In this document: positions 35,347 through 44,292 of the stretch, one piece after another
Layout of the letters: each line of letters opens with the position of its first letter
How positions within the stretch are numbered: the first letter of the stretch is position 1
DNA from: Bradyrhizobium iriomotense
GTDB lineage: Bacteria > Pseudomonadota > Alphaproteobacteria > Rhizobiales > Xanthobacteraceae
Direction of reading: 5' to 3'
DNA: 64,000 bases
NCBI RefSeq assembly: GCF_018129405.1
Contig: NZ_JAFCLP010000003.1
Coordinates: 62,001 to 126,000 of the forward strand
Notes under the pieces: generated by a model
Told to the model about the DNA's origin: nothing
Seen by the model: the letters and a program-made list of their open reading frames with translations, nothing else
Databases searched by the model: none
Position numbers and translations under genes: made by a program

Positions 35347-35937
35347 TCAGCCCTTCCCCTCGCGCTTGCCATCCTCGATCGGCACCACCGCGGCCTTGCC
35401 GCTCATCGTCGACAGCGCCGCGAGCGCCTCCTCGCAAAAATCGGCCACCATCTGCTCGTGGCGGGCCCCTAAGCGGAGCAGGAGCAGGTTGCCGAGGTCG
35501 AGCCGGCCTTCCGCCGTGCCGTCCGGAAAACGCTTCTTCAGGATGCGCTCGTAATTGGCGTGGCGGTCGCGGTGGTGCTCCAGGCGGGCCATCAGGTCGG
35601 TGCGCAGCGGCTCGATGTCGATGCTGTCGAGCGCATGGAGGCGAACCAGCAGGTCGTCCTTGGTCGAGGCCGGCGTGCTTGGCCGCGCGGCCCAGTGCCG
35701 CAGCGCTGTTCTACCTTCGGGCGTGAGCGTATAAACCAGCTTGTTCGGCTTGCCTGTCTGCACGACCTCGCGGCCCTGGATGTAGCCGCGGTCGCGCAGC
35801 TTGGAGAGCTCGCGGTAGATCTGCTGGTGGTCGGCCTTCCAGAAGAAGCCGATCGAGGAATCGAACGTCTTGGCGAGCTCGTAGCCCGTCATCGGACGTT
35901 CTGTCAGGCATGCGAGGATTGCGTCGCCCAGCGCCAT
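35347..35937 (-). CDS. PadR-family transcriptional regulator
   Basis: 196 residues. N-terminal winged helix: ILACLTERPMTGYELAKTFD, then FFWKADHQQIYRELSKLRDRGYI with the PadR wing and PNKLVYTLTPEGRTAL. The C-terminal part is a Vir_act_alpha_C-like helical dimerisation region (DLLVRLHALDSIDIEPLRTDL, then LEHHRDRHANYERIL). PadR proteins are repressors that respond to phenolic or lipophilic ligands. It is divergent from a beta-oxidation operon with overlapping dyads on the promoter between them, which is the likely target. Confidence 0.9.
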   Translation of the reverse strand: MALGDAILACLTERPMTGYELAKTFDSSIGFFWKADHQQIYRELSKLRDRGYIQGREVVQTGKPNKLVYTLTPEGRTALRHWAARPSTPASTKDDLLVRLHALDSIDIEPLRTDLMARLEHHRDRHANYERILKKRFPDGTAEGRLDLGNLLLLRLGARHEQMVADFCEEALAALSTMSGKAAVVPIEDGKREGKG

Positions 35938-35973
35938 GACCGGCCTCCTGTTCTCGATCTCTGACCAATCTGC

Positions 35974-36016
35974 TTGACTTTATGCGCATCGGCGCATATG
36001 CGTCAATGTGCATATG
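35974..36016 (+). promoter_or_regulatory. Putative PadR-controlled promoter and operator
   Basis: TTGACT (35974-35979) resembles a -35 box with a TATGCG-like -10 about 17 nt on. Two perfect dyads overlap this element: TATGCGC-ATCG-GCGCATA (35981-35998) and CATATGC-N8-GCATATG (35995-36016). Such placement suits repression of the plus-strand operon (NTF2-like protein onward) and control of padR itself. It rests on sequence symmetry only. Confidence 0.6.
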
Positions 36017-36147
36017 AGGCTCAAGGATGGGGCCAAAGACCCCACCCGAAAACCCAGCGAAATCAAGCTGGGCGCTACTGTGCATGGGGTTGTTTTCGCG
36101 TTTTTTTGCCAAGGCTCCTGGAAAGCCCTTTAGGGAGGCACCCGAGA

Positions 36148-36534
36148 ATGACCGGCCTCGATTCCTGGTACGCCTACATGAAGTCCCATGACCGCACCGC
36201 GCTCTGGAACCTGCTGCATCCTGACGCCGTGTTCGAAAGCCCCGTCGTGCATTCGCCGCAGCGCGGCCGCGACATCACCTTCAAATACCTCTCCAGCGCC
36301 GAGAAGGTGCTCGGCGGTCCCGGCTTCACCTATGTCGGCGAGTGGAAGAGCGCTGACGGCGCCGTGCTCGAATTCAAGAACGTGATCGACGGCATCGAGA
36401 TCAACGGTGTCGACATCATCACCTTCGATACCGAGGGACGCATCACGCATTTCAAGGTGATGGTGCGTCCGCTCAAGGCGATCAACATGCTGCACCGCCT
36501 GATGGCGGAGCAGCTTGCCGCCGCCCAATCATAA
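36148..36534 (+). CDS. NTF2-like (SnoaL/KSI-fold) protein leading a beta-oxidation operon
   Basis: 128 residues from ATG 36148, preceded by AGGGAGG. The NTF2 fold is seen in SWYAYMKSHDRTALWNLLHPDAVFES (landmark), SPQRGRDITFKYLSSA and FKNVIDGIEINGVDIITFD, ending in a helix rich in Ala. Many members act as ketosteroid-isomerase-like or dehydratase folds. It is placed 57 nt before an acyl-CoA dehydrogenase and is probably co-transcribed. A role in handling a hydroxy- or enoyl-acyl intermediate is possible but unproven. Confidence 0.78.
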   Translation: MTGLDSWYAYMKSHDRTALWNLLHPDAVFESPVVHSPQRGRDITFKYLSSAEKVLGGPGFTYVGEWKSADGAVLEFKNVIDGIEINGVDIITFDTEGRITHFKVMVRPLKAINMLHRLMAEQLAAAQS

Positions 36535-36591
36535 GCCCAACATCATCACTTCAAGGCCCAATGACTTCAAGGCCAATGCCGGGAGAACGCC

Positions 36592-38382
36592 ATGCCGATC
36601 TATAAAGCCCCTGTCGAAGACGTGAACTTCCTGCTCAACGACGTCTTCCAGATCGACCGTTACGACAATCTGGCGGGCTTCTCCGATGCATCGAGCGACG
36701 TGCGCGAGGCGATCCTCGGCGAGGCCGCCAAGCTCGCCGAAGAGGTGCTGCAGCCGCTGAACCGCGTCGGCGATCTCGAAGGCTGCAAGCGCACGGACGA
36801 CGGCAGCGTCACCACGCCGAAGGGTTTCAAGGACGCGTTCAAGCAGGTCGCCGAAGGCGGCTGGCTCGGTCTGTCGGCGCCGACCGAGTTCGGCGGCCAG
36901 GGCCTGCCGGTGACGCTCTCGCAAGCCGTCAACGAATTCCAGATCTCCGCCAACATGGCGTTCTCGATGTATGGCGGCCTCACCATGGGTGCGACCGCGG
37001 CACTTCTCGTGCACGGCACGCCCGAGCAGAAGCAGACCTACGTGCCGAAGATGGTGGCGGGCGAATGGACCGGCACCATGAACCTCACCGAGCCGCATTG
37101 CGGCACCGATCTCGGCATGCTCCGCACCAAGGCGGTGCGGCAGGCCGACGGCAGCTTCAAGATCACGGGCACCAAGATCTTCATCTCGGCCGGTGAGCAC
37201 GACCTCGCGCCCAACATTATCCATCTCGTGCTCGCCCGCATCGAGGGCGCACCCGCCGGCATCAAGGGCGTGTCGCTGTTCGTGGTGCCGAAATTCCTGG
37301 TGAACGCCGACGGTTCGGTTGGCGCGCGCAATGGCGTCGTCTGCGGCTCGATCGAGCACAAGATGGGCATCCACGGCAATTCCACCTGCGTGATGAACTA
37401 CGACCAGGCCACCGGCTGGCTGATCGGCGAAGAGAACAAGGGCATGCAGGGCATGTTCGTGATGATGAACGAGGCTCGGCTCGGCGTCGCCGTGCAGGGC
37501 CTCGCGCAGTCCGAGGTCGCCTATCAGAACGCGGTCGCCTATGCCCGCGAGCGCATCCAGGGCCGCGCGCTCACCGGCGCCAAGGCGCCGGACAAGGCGG
37601 CCGATCCGATCATCGTGCATCCCGACGTGCGCCGCACGCTGCTCTCGATCCGCGGCTTCAACGAGGCCGCGCGCGCCTTCGTGATGTGGACCGCGCTGAA
37701 GAGCGACGTCGCCCATCGCTCCGAAGACCCCAAGGACCGCCAGGCCGCCGACGACCACATGGGCCTGATGACGCCGGTGCTGAAGGGCTTCCTCACCGAG
37801 TACGGTTTTGCCAACGCGGTGCAGGCGCAGCAGATGTATGGCGGCCACGGCTACATCGCCGAGCAGGGCATGGAGCAGTTCGTGCGCGATGCGCGCATTG
37901 CCATGATCTATGAAGGCGCCAACGGCATCCAGGCGCTCGACCTCGTCGGCCGCAAGCTGCCGCGCGACGGCGGCCGCGCCATCATGGCCTTCTTCGGCGA
38001 GGTCATGGCCTTCGCCAAGGAGAACGGCGGCGACGAGGCGATGAAGCCCTTCATCACCCCGCTCTCGACCTCGCTCGGCCATCTGCAGCAGGCCACCACC
38101 TGGCTGATGCAGAACGCGATGATGAAGCCGGATAATGCCGGTGCAGCCGCGACCGACTACATGCATCTCTTCGGCTTCGTCGCGCTCGGCTACATGTGGG
38201 CGAAGATGGCCAAGGTCACGCAGGCGAAGATTGCCGAGAGCGGGGCGACGCCCTATCTCTCCACGAAACTCGTCACCGGCCGCTTCTTCATGGAGCGGAT
38301 GCTGCCGGAGACCGCGGCCAATCTCGCGCGCATCCAGTCCGGCTGCGCCACCATCATGGAATTGCCGGCGGAAGCGTTCTGA
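36592..38382 (+). CDS. Acyl-CoA dehydrogenase (FadE-type, long form)
   Basis: 596-residue flavoenzyme forming the trans-2-enoyl-CoA in fatty acid oxidation. N-terminal part: FLLNDVFQIDRYDNLAGFSD. FAD/substrate domain: NLTEPHCGTDLGMLRTKA (with FAD contact Thr/Ser), TGTKIFISAGEHDL, and GIKGVSLFVVPKFL. C-terminal helical part: QMYGGHGYIAEQGMEQFVRDARIAMIYEGANGIQALDL, shown as landmark, containing the likely catalytic Glu of YEGANG. The extra C-terminal domain is typical of the approx. 590-600 residue AcdA-type enzymes. It sits second in a four-gene unit under the PadR promoter. Confidence 0.93.
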   Translation: MPIYKAPVEDVNFLLNDVFQIDRYDNLAGFSDASSDVREAILGEAAKLAEEVLQPLNRVGDLEGCKRTDDGSVTTPKGFKDAFKQVAEGGWLGLSAPTEFGGQGLPVTLSQAVNEFQISANMAFSMYGGLTMGATAALLVHGTPEQKQTYVPKMVAGEWTGTMNLTEPHCGTDLGMLRTKAVRQADGSFKITGTKIFISAGEHDLAPNIIHLVLARIEGAPAGIKGVSLFVVPKFLVNADGSVGARNGVVCGSIEHKMGIHGNSTCVMNYDQATGWLIGEENKGMQGMFVMMNEARLGVAVQGLAQSEVAYQNAVAYARERIQGRALTGAKAPDKAADPIIVHPDVRRTLLSIRGFNEAARAFVMWTALKSDVAHRSEDPKDRQAADDHMGLMTPVLKGFLTEYGFANAVQAQQMYGGHGYIAEQGMEQFVRDARIAMIYEGANGIQALDLVGRKLPRDGGRAIMAFFGEVMAFAKENGGDEAMKPFITPLSTSLGHLQQATTWLMQNAMMKPDNAGAAATDYMHLFGFVALGYMWAKMAKVTQAKIAESGATPYLSTKLVTGRFFMERMLPETAANLARIQSGCATIMELPAEAF

Positions 38383-38439
38383 GGCCCGCTCCCGCCGCCG
38401 TTTCCCAATAGCTTTCAAACATCACATCAGGAGGGCGTC

Positions 38440-39648
38440 ATGCCTGAGGCATTCATCTACGATCACGTCCGCACCCCCCGTGGCCGCGGCAAAGCGGACG
38501 GCGCGCTGCACGAAGTGACCGCGCTCGCGCTCGCTAGCGTGCCGCTGAAGGCGCTGAAGGACCGCAACAACCTGCCGGAAGACTCGGTCGACGACGTCGT
38601 GCTCGGCGTGGTCGATCCCGTCGGCGAAGCCGGTTCCGACATCGCGCGCTTTGCCGCGCTGAAGGCCGGTCTCGGCGAAGCCGTGCCCGGCGTGCAGATC
38701 AGCCGCTTCTGCGCCTCCGGCCTCGACGCCGTGAACTTTGCTGCCGCGCAAGTGATGAGCGGCCAGCATGAGCTGGTGATCGGCGGCGGCGCCGAATCCA
38801 TGAGCCGCGTCGGCATCGGCGCCTCCGGCGGCGCCTGGCCGATGGACCCCTCGATGGCCGTGCCGGCCTATTTCATGCCGCAGGGCGTTTCGGCCGATCT
38901 GATCGCGACCAAGTATGGCTTCTCGCGCGACGACGTCGACGCCTACGCGGTGCAGAGCCAGCAGCGCGCCGCCAAGGCCTGGGACGAGGGCCGCTTCAAC
39001 AAGTCGGTCGTGCCGGTGAAGGACATCAACGGCCTCACCATCCTCGCCAAGGACGAGCACATGCGTCCTTCGACGACGATGCAGTCGCTGGCACAGCTGC
39101 AGCCGTCGTTCACGATGATGGCGCAGATGGGCGGCTTCGACGGTGTCGCGATCCAGTCGCACCCGGAGATCGAGCGCGTCAATTACGTGCACCACGCCGG
39201 CAACTCCTCCGGCATCGTCGACGGCGCCGGTGCCGTGCTGCTCGGCAGCAAGGAGGCGGGTGCCAAGTATGGCATGAAGCCGCGCGCAAAAATCCGCGCC
39301 TTCGCCAACATCGGCTCGGAGCCTGCGATGATGCTGACCGGTCCGGTCGACGTCACCGAAAAGCTGTTCGCGCGCTCCGGCATGAAGAAGTCGGACATCG
39401 ACCTGTTCGAGCTCAACGAGGCCTTCGCCTCCGTGGTGCTGCGCTACATCCAGGCCTTCGACATCGACAATGCCAAGATCAACGTCAATGGCGGCGCCAT
39501 CGCGCTCGGCCATCCGTTAGGGGCGACCGGCGCGATGATCCTCGGCACCGTGCTCGACGAGCTCGAGCGCACCAACAAGTCCACGGCCCTCGTCACGCTG
39601 TGCATCGGCGGCGGCATGGGCACCGCGACCATCATCGAGCGCGTCTAA
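38440..39648 (+). CDS. Acetyl-CoA C-acetyltransferase (FadA-type thiolase)
   Basis: 402 residues. Thiolase active-site Cys91 is in [11 protein letters not shown], the His in [12 protein letters not shown] and the C-terminal Cys in [11 protein letters not shown]; all three are intact. [19 protein letters not shown] and [12 protein letters not shown] also match. It catalyses thiolytic release of acetyl-CoA at the end of the beta-oxidation cycle, or condensation in reverse. A GGAGG lies 6 nt before the start. The gap to the FadB-like gene is 18 nt, so the products probably form a complex. Confidence 0.93.
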   Translation: MPEAFIYDHVRTPRGRGKADGALHEVTALALASVPLKALKDRNNLPEDSVDDVVLGVVDPVGEAGSDIARFAALKAGLGEAVPGVQISRFCASGLDAVNFAAAQVMSGQHELVIGGGAESMSRVGIGASGGAWPMDPSMAVPAYFMPQGVSADLIATKYGFSRDDVDAYAVQSQQRAAKAWDEGRFNKSVVPVKDINGLTILAKDEHMRPSTTMQSLAQLQPSFTMMAQMGGFDGVAIQSHPEIERVNYVHHAGNSSGIVDGAGAVLLGSKEAGAKYGMKPRAKIRAFANIGSEPAMMLTGPVDVTEKLFARSGMKKSDIDLFELNEAFASVVLRYIQAFDIDNAKINVNGGAIALGHPLGATGAMILGTVLDELERTNKSTALVTLCIGGGMGTATIIERV

Positions 39649-39666
39649 GGGTAGGGAGCAACCAAC

Positions 39667-41883
39667 ATGACTTACAAGAACTTCAAGGTTGAGACCGATT
39701 CCGACGGCATCGCGCTCGTCACCTGGGACATCCCGGGCCGTTCGATGAACGTGCTCGACGAAACCTCGACCAATGAGCTCGACGCGATCGTCAAGGCAAC
39801 CACGGCTGATGCCGCGGTGAAGGGCGTCGTCATCACCTCCGCCAAGGAAGCGTTCTGCGCCGGCGCCGACCTGTCCATGCTCGAAGGCATGAACCAGGCC
39901 TACGCAAAAGTCTTCAAGGAGCAGGGCGAGACCGCCGCGAACCAGATGCTGTTCGAGCAGAGCCGCCGCTTCTCGCAGGTGCTGCGCTCGATCGAGACAT
40001 CAGGCAAGCCGTGGGCGGCCGCGATCAACGGCCTCGCGCTCGGCGGCGGCTTCGAGATCACGCTGTGCTGCCACTATCGCGTGGCGGCAGAAAATCCCAA
40101 GACCCGTCTCGGCCTGCCCGAGGTCAAGGTCGGCCTGTTTCCGGGCGCCGGCGGCACGCAGCGCGTGCCGCGCCTGGTGCCGCCGCAGGATGCGATGACC
40201 ATCCTGCTCAAGGGCGATCCCGTCACGGTCGAGAAGGCCAAGGCGCTGAATTTGATTCACGCCATCGTTCCCGCCGCCGACCTCGTCAAGGCCGCGAAGG
40301 ACTGGATCAAGGGCGGCGGCAAGGCCGTCGCGCCCTGGGATGAAAAGGGCTTCAAGCTCCCGGGCGGCCCGGTGTTCTCCAAGGCCGGCATGATGATGTT
40401 CCCGGCCGGCAATGCGATCTATCGTCGCGAGACCTACGACAATTATCCGGCCGCGCGCGCCATCATGAGCTGCGTCTATGAAGGCCTGCAACTGCCGATC
40501 GACGCCGCGCTGCGCGTCGAGTCGCGCTACTTCACCTCGGTGCTGCGCTCGAAGGAAGCGGCTGCGATGATCCGCAGCCTGTTCCTGTCGATGCAGGAGC
40601 TCAACAAGGGCGCGCGTCGTCCGAAGGATGTGCCCGCGACCAAGGTGAAGAAGATCGCCGTGATCGGCGCCGGCTTCATGGGCGCCAGCGTCGGCTACGT
40701 CTCGGCCCGCGCCGGCCTCGACGTCGTCCTGATCGACCGCGACCAGGAAAGCGCCGACAAGGGCAAAGCGCATGCGCAGAAGGTGATCGAGGACCAGATC
40801 AAGAAGGGGCGCGCCAAGCCTGATGATGCGGAGAAGCTGCTCGCGCGCATCACGCCGACCGCCGACTATGCGGCGCTGAAGGACGTCGACCTCGTGATCG
40901 AGGCCGTGTTCGAGGACCGCAAGGTCAAGGCCGAGACCTTCGCCAAGGCGCAGCAATATCTGAAGCCGGACGTGATCTTCGCGTCGAACACCTCGACGCT
41001 GCCGATCACCTCGCTGGCCGAGAGCTTCAAGGACCAGGGCAAGTTCGTCGGCATCCACTTCTTCTCGCCGGTCGAGAAGATGATGCTGGTCGAGATCATC
41101 CTCGGCAAGAACACCGGCGATGTCGCGCTGGCGACCGCGCTCGACTATGTCCGTCAGATCGGCAAGACGCCGATCGTGGTCAACGACTCCAGAGGCTTCT
41201 TCGCCAATCGCTGCGTCGGCCGCTACGTCGCCGAAGGCAACGAGATGTTCCTGGAAGGCGTGCCGCCGGCGATGATCGAGAACTGCGCCAAGATGGCCGG
41301 CATGCCGGTCGGCCCGCTCTCGCTGTCCGACGAAGTCGCGCTCGATCTCGGCCTCAAGATCATGAAGGCGACCGAAGCCGATCTCGGCCCCAACGCCATC
41401 AATCCCGATCAGAAGAAGCTGATGGTGGAGATGGTCGAGAAGCAGGGCCGTCTCGGCCGCAAGAACAGCAAGGGCTTCTACGATTACCCCGAGAAGGGCA
41501 AGGGCCAGAAGAGCCTGTGGCCGGGTCTGTCCGCGCTGCAGCCGAAGCAGCTCGACCCCGATACACTCGACATCGAGGAGCTGAAGCAGCGCTTCCTGGT
41601 GGTGCAGGCGGTGGAAGCCGCGCGCACGGTTGAGGACAACGTCATCACCGACCCGCGCGAGGCGGATGTCGGCTCCATCCTCGGCTTCGGCTTCGCGCCG
41701 TTCACCGGCGGCACGCTGTCCTACATCGATTTCATGGGCACGAAGAAGTTCGTCGAGCTCTGCCACAAGCTCGAGGCGAAGTACGGCTCGCGCTTCACCC
41801 CGCCGAAGCTGCTTGAGGAGATGGCGGCGAAGGGGGAAACCTTCTACGGGCGGTTCGCGCCGAAGAAGGCGGCAGCTGCCTGA
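39667..41883 (+). CDS. Enoyl-CoA hydratase/3-hydroxyacyl-CoA dehydrogenase (FadB/FadJ-like)
   Basis: 738-residue multifunctional beta-oxidation subunit. N-terminal crotonase domain (about 10-200): [10 protein letters not shown] oxyanion region, [11 protein letters not shown] and [17 protein letters not shown] holding the two likely catalytic Glu. The NAD-binding dehydrogenase domain starts [20 protein letters not shown] at about 330, and [15 protein letters not shown] carries the catalytic His. Two C-terminal 3HCDH domains follow ([16 protein letters not shown]). It hydrates enoyl-CoA and oxidises 3-hydroxyacyl-CoA. It is last in the PadR-linked operon. Confidence 0.94.
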   Translation: MTYKNFKVETDSDGIALVTWDIPGRSMNVLDETSTNELDAIVKATTADAAVKGVVITSAKEAFCAGADLSMLEGMNQAYAKVFKEQGETAANQMLFEQSRRFSQVLRSIETSGKPWAAAINGLALGGGFEITLCCHYRVAAENPKTRLGLPEVKVGLFPGAGGTQRVPRLVPPQDAMTILLKGDPVTVEKAKALNLIHAIVPAADLVKAAKDWIKGGGKAVAPWDEKGFKLPGGPVFSKAGMMMFPAGNAIYRRETYDNYPAARAIMSCVYEGLQLPIDAALRVESRYFTSVLRSKEAAAMIRSLFLSMQELNKGARRPKDVPATKVKKIAVIGAGFMGASVGYVSARAGLDVVLIDRDQESADKGKAHAQKVIEDQIKKGRAKPDDAEKLLARITPTADYAALKDVDLVIEAVFEDRKVKAETFAKAQQYLKPDVIFASNTSTLPITSLAESFKDQGKFVGIHFFSPVEKMMLVEIILGKNTGDVALATALDYVRQIGKTPIVVNDSRGFFANRCVGRYVAEGNEMFLEGVPPAMIENCAKMAGMPVGPLSLSDEVALDLGLKIMKATEADLGPNAINPDQKKLMVEMVEKQGRLGRKNSKGFYDYPEKGKGQKSLWPGLSALQPKQLDPDTLDIEELKQRFLVVQAVEAARTVEDNVITDPREADVGSILGFGFAPFTGGTLSYIDFMGTKKFVELCHKLEAKYGSRFTPPKLLEEMAAKGETFYGRFAPKKAAAA

Positions 41884-41894
41884 TCGTTTGACTT

Positions 41895-41981
41895 CGTAGC
41901 CCGGATGGAGCGTAGCGAAATCCGGGTCAATCTCGCCGCATGCAAAGATCCCGGATTGCGCTTCACTCCATCCGGGCTACG
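41895..41981. repeat. Palindromic repeat (family A, unit 4)
   Basis: Perfect 16-bp arms 41895-41910 and 41966-41981 (CGTAGCCCGGATGGAG), extended imperfectly inward as GCGTAGCG/CGCTTCAC. It lies 11 nt after the FadB-like stop codon, as a probable 3' structure of the operon mRNA. The other 290 bases up to the next ORF show nothing I can support. Confidence 0.88.
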
Positions 41982-42270
41982 CGACAACGACAAGGGCTGG
42001 ATCACTGATCCGGCCCTTTTGCTTTTGCGCATCCTCACGGTTGCATCCAATTTGTTCCAGGTTGTGGAACCGCTCACAGATTCCGGATAGGAACCGTGCC
42101 AGAGTCTCCGCTGCCGCGGCGTCGCGCAATTGTCATAGGCGCGCCAAAGCGGCGCCGTTCTTTTGCTCGGCCCTGGCACTAGTCTTGCTGCGGGTCAGGG
42201 TCACGAATTGCGTTGGGACACTTGCCGATCCCCATCGGCAAGCCGAAGACGAAAACGAAAGTTGTCCTTG

Positions 42271-42489
42271 ATGAACTCCCTGGTGCTGCGGAAGACCGCG
42301 CTCGATCGCGATCTTGCCGCAAAATATGCTGTTGCGACCGCAACCCACCCTCTCTCATCGCAGCAGAAGCCGGCGCGCCTGCGCCGCAAGGGCCCGGCGC
42401 TCTGGGCCGCGCTGGCGCTACTTGTGCTGGCGGCGGATTTTTTGCTGGCCTATCTCGCCTGGCTCGCCATCGACCTCGTCATGGGGTGA
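42271..42489 (+). CDS. Small hypothetical membrane protein
   Basis: 72 residues with a basic N-terminal half (LRKTALDRDLAAKYAVATA and KPARLRRKG) and a single hydrophobic C-terminal segment (ALWAALALLVLAADFLLAYLA). The Shine-Dalgarno is weak. Its last 72 nt overlap the 3' end of a minus-strand ORF. Either both are real with overlapping tails or one is spurious. No family recognised. Confidence 0.42.
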   Translation: MNSLVLRKTALDRDLAAKYAVATATHPLSSQQKPARLRRKGPALWAALALLVLAADFLLAYLAWLAIDLVMG

Positions 42490-42726
42490 GACCGCGCGAG
42501 CGTGCAGCAGATACGATGCCCCGAGATAGGCGAGCTGGGAGGCGACAAGGCAGACGGCAATGACAATCACGCCCCCCACCATCCCGAAATCGTACACGCG
42601 AAGAACGATCGCCGAGACAACTGCAATCAACGGCGAGATCACGACCAGCGCCCAGATACGGAAAACGCGACCTGTCGCTATTCCCACCAGCGCGCTTGCA
42701 ACGATCAGGACGATGGCAATCGTCAA
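42418..42726 (-). CDS. Hypothetical three-helix membrane protein
   Basis: 102 residues with three hydrophobic segments (IAIVLIVASALVGIATG, ALVVISPLIAVVSAIVLRV, VGGVIVIAVCLVASQLAYLG) and a polar C-terminus. Membrane topology this regular in a minus-strand frame supports coding. The name of the family is not known to me. Its 3' end overlaps the plus-strand ORF at 42271-42489. The region is somewhat lower in G+C than surrounding genes. Confidence 0.55.
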   Translation of the reverse strand: MTIAIVLIVASALVGIATGRVFRIWALVVISPLIAVVSAIVLRVYDFGMVGGVIVIAVCLVASQLAYLGASYLLHARAVSPHDEVDGEPGEIGQQKIRRQHK

Positions 42727-42903
42727 CTTAAACTCCGATGAGAGTGCAAATATTCGTCAATCAATGCCTCAAACTCGCCCGCTTTGCGCGTGGTGACAAG
42801 ACAGCACCACTTACATTTGGCGAACAGTCGTTCATAAGTCTAATCAAGGTACGATGATCCGCGGAGGAGATGGATCCGTGCGGCGCCGTGATGCAGCAAC
42901 AAG

Positions 42904-42931
42904 AAGGGCCGGATCGTCCGACCCGGCCCTT
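42904..42931 (-). terminator. Intrinsic terminator after the GST gene
   Basis: On the minus strand the stem AAGGGCCGG/CCGGCCCTT (arms 42923-42931 and 42904-42912, 9 bp) is followed by CTTGTTG, a weak U-rich tail. It lies 24 nt after the GST stop codon. Confidence 0.7.
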
Positions 42932-42954
42932 GGAAAAGATTGGATTGTCGCGTC

Positions 42955-43569
42955 TCAGGCGGCCTGGATCAGGCCTTCCTTCTTCAGCGCCTCCTGCACC
43001 TGGGGGCGCGCGGCGACGCGGGCCTTGTAGGCGGCAAGGTTCGGCATCGCGGTGAAGTCGAACTTCAACCGGTCGGCCCAGGTCAGCATCGTGAAGAGAT
43101 AGCCGTCGGCTACCGTGAACTGCTTGCCCAACAGGTAGTCGCGGCCGGCGAGCTGGCTGTCGATGTATTTCAGCTTGCCCATGACGCGGTCCTTGAAGAA
43201 CGCTTTGGCCTCGTCGTTCAAGGCGGGAGCGAACAGCGGGCTAAAACTCTTGTGCACCTCGGAGGTGAGGAAGTTCAGCCATTCGAGCAGCTTGTAGCGC
43301 TCGGCGCTGCCGTGGGCGGGCGCCAGCGCCTTGGCTGATGCCTGATCGGCGATCATCTGGACAATCACCGGTCCTTCGGTCACGATCTCACCGCTGTCGA
43401 GGCCCAGCGCCGGGACCTGGCCCTTGGGGTTCAGCTTCAGATAATCCTCACCATTTTCGAGCTTCTTGGCCCGGATATCGACCTTGACCAGTTCGTAGGG
43501 CAGGCCGGCTTCCAGGAGCGCGATGTGGGGGGACAGGGAGCAGGCCCCGGGCGAATAATAGAGCTTCAT
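42955..43569 (-). CDS. Glutathione S-transferase, beta class
   Basis: 204 residues. N-terminal thioredoxin fold MKLYYSPGACSLSPHIALLE with the beta-class Cys10, then NPKGQVPALGLDSGEIVTEG holding the glutathione-binding VPAL and the Glu-Ser-like region. The C-terminal helical domain is typical (HKSFSPLFAPALNDEA, LLGKQFTVADGYLFTML). Beta GSTs conjugate or reduce electrophiles and hydroperoxides. It is divergent from a MarR regulator with a long dyad between, and gshA lies just beyond, so the three genes form a thiol-detoxification neighbourhood. Confidence 0.92.
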   Translation of the reverse strand: MKLYYSPGACSLSPHIALLEAGLPYELVKVDIRAKKLENGEDYLKLNPKGQVPALGLDSGEIVTEGPVIVQMIADQASAKALAPAHGSAERYKLLEWLNFLTSEVHKSFSPLFAPALNDEAKAFFKDRVMGKLKYIDSQLAGRDYLLGKQFTVADGYLFTMLTWADRLKFDFTAMPNLAAYKARVAARPQVQEALKKEGLIQAA

Positions 43570-43616
43570 GGAATTTCATCCTCTTGACGCTTGGCTGCGG
43601 CGAAGGAACGCCTACA

Positions 43617-43654
43617 TGCATCTGCATGCAATAGTCAAGATTGATGCAGGTGCA
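43617..43654. promoter_or_regulatory. Candidate MarR operator between the GST and MarR genes
   Basis: TGCATCTGCAT (43617-43627) and ATGCAGGTGCA (43644-43654) are inverted copies matching at 10 of 11 positions, separated by 16 bp. They lie 48 bp upstream of the GST start and 42 bp upstream of the MarR start, so both promoters could be covered. Each half is itself TGCA-rich. Confidence 0.65.
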
Positions 43655-43695
43655 TCGAGTGAGGTAAGAGACGGGCGACGAGCTTGAGCGGGACC

Positions 43696-44193
43696 ATGAA
43701 ACGCAAACCATCGACCGAGGCAACCTCCGCCTGGATCCGCCTGATGCGGGTGCAGAGCCGCGTGCTCGACTGCGTCGAGCAGGACCTGAAGAAGGCGGGC
43801 TTCCCGCCGTTGGCCTGGTATGACGCGCTGCTCGAGCTGTCGCGTGCCCCCTCCGGCGAGCTGCGGCCGGTGGAACTCGAACGGCAGATGCTGATCCCGC
43901 AATACTCCACCTCGCGGTTGATCGATCGCCTAGTCGACGAGGGGCTCGCCTCCCGGCGCGAATGCAAGATCGACAAGCGCGGCCAGTTCGTGGAGATCAC
44001 CGAAGCCGGCCGCGAATTGCAGAAGCGGATGTGGGGCGCCTATTCTGCCGCAATCGAGAAATATGTCGGCTCGAAACTGTCCGATGCCGATGCCGTCAAG
44101 CTCAGCGGCCTGCTCGACCGGCTGGGCTGCTCGTGCGGTGAGATGAAGCTGCCGCCCGTCGCCAACGTCAACGAAAGCACGCCGTCGCGATGA
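43696..44193 (+). CDS. MarR-family transcriptional regulator
   Basis: 165 residues from ATG 43696 (an in-frame TTG lies 12 nt upstream). The core is the MarR winged HTH: LARAPSGELRPVELERQMLI-like region (RAPSGELRPVELERQM), IPQYSTSRLIDRLVDEGLASRRE for the recognition helix, and the wing CKIDKRGQFVEITEAGRELQ. The C-terminal tail has Cys-rich LGCSCGEM, a possible thiol sensor, which would suit a regulator of glutathione transferase. It is divergent from the GST gene. Confidence 0.88.
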   Translation: MKRKPSTEATSAWIRLMRVQSRVLDCVEQDLKKAGFPPLAWYDALLELSRAPSGELRPVELERQMLIPQYSTSRLIDRLVDEGLASRRECKIDKRGQFVEITEAGRELQKRMWGAYSAAIEKYVGSKLSDADAVKLSGLLDRLGCSCGEMKLPPVANVNESTPSR

Positions 44194-44292
44194 TCGCGCG
44201 GCAAACCAGCACGTCCGCGCACCGGTGGGTTCGCGGACGATCCCCTTCACCCCGCGCGCATTCGGTCGAAGCGCCTTTGATTAGAGTTTGAT

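Noticed and set aside
36529-38418. Minus-strand frame opposite the acyl-CoA dehydrogenase
   Set aside because: Shadow of a full-length enzyme with intact motifs.
40000-41766. Minus-strand frame opposite the FadB-like gene
   Set aside because: Same reason. No motif, no ribosome-binding site.
42213-42563. Second plus-strand frame overlapping the small membrane ORFs
   Set aside because: Arg/Gly/Ala-rich sequence without a hydrophobic segment, and it overlaps two better candidates.
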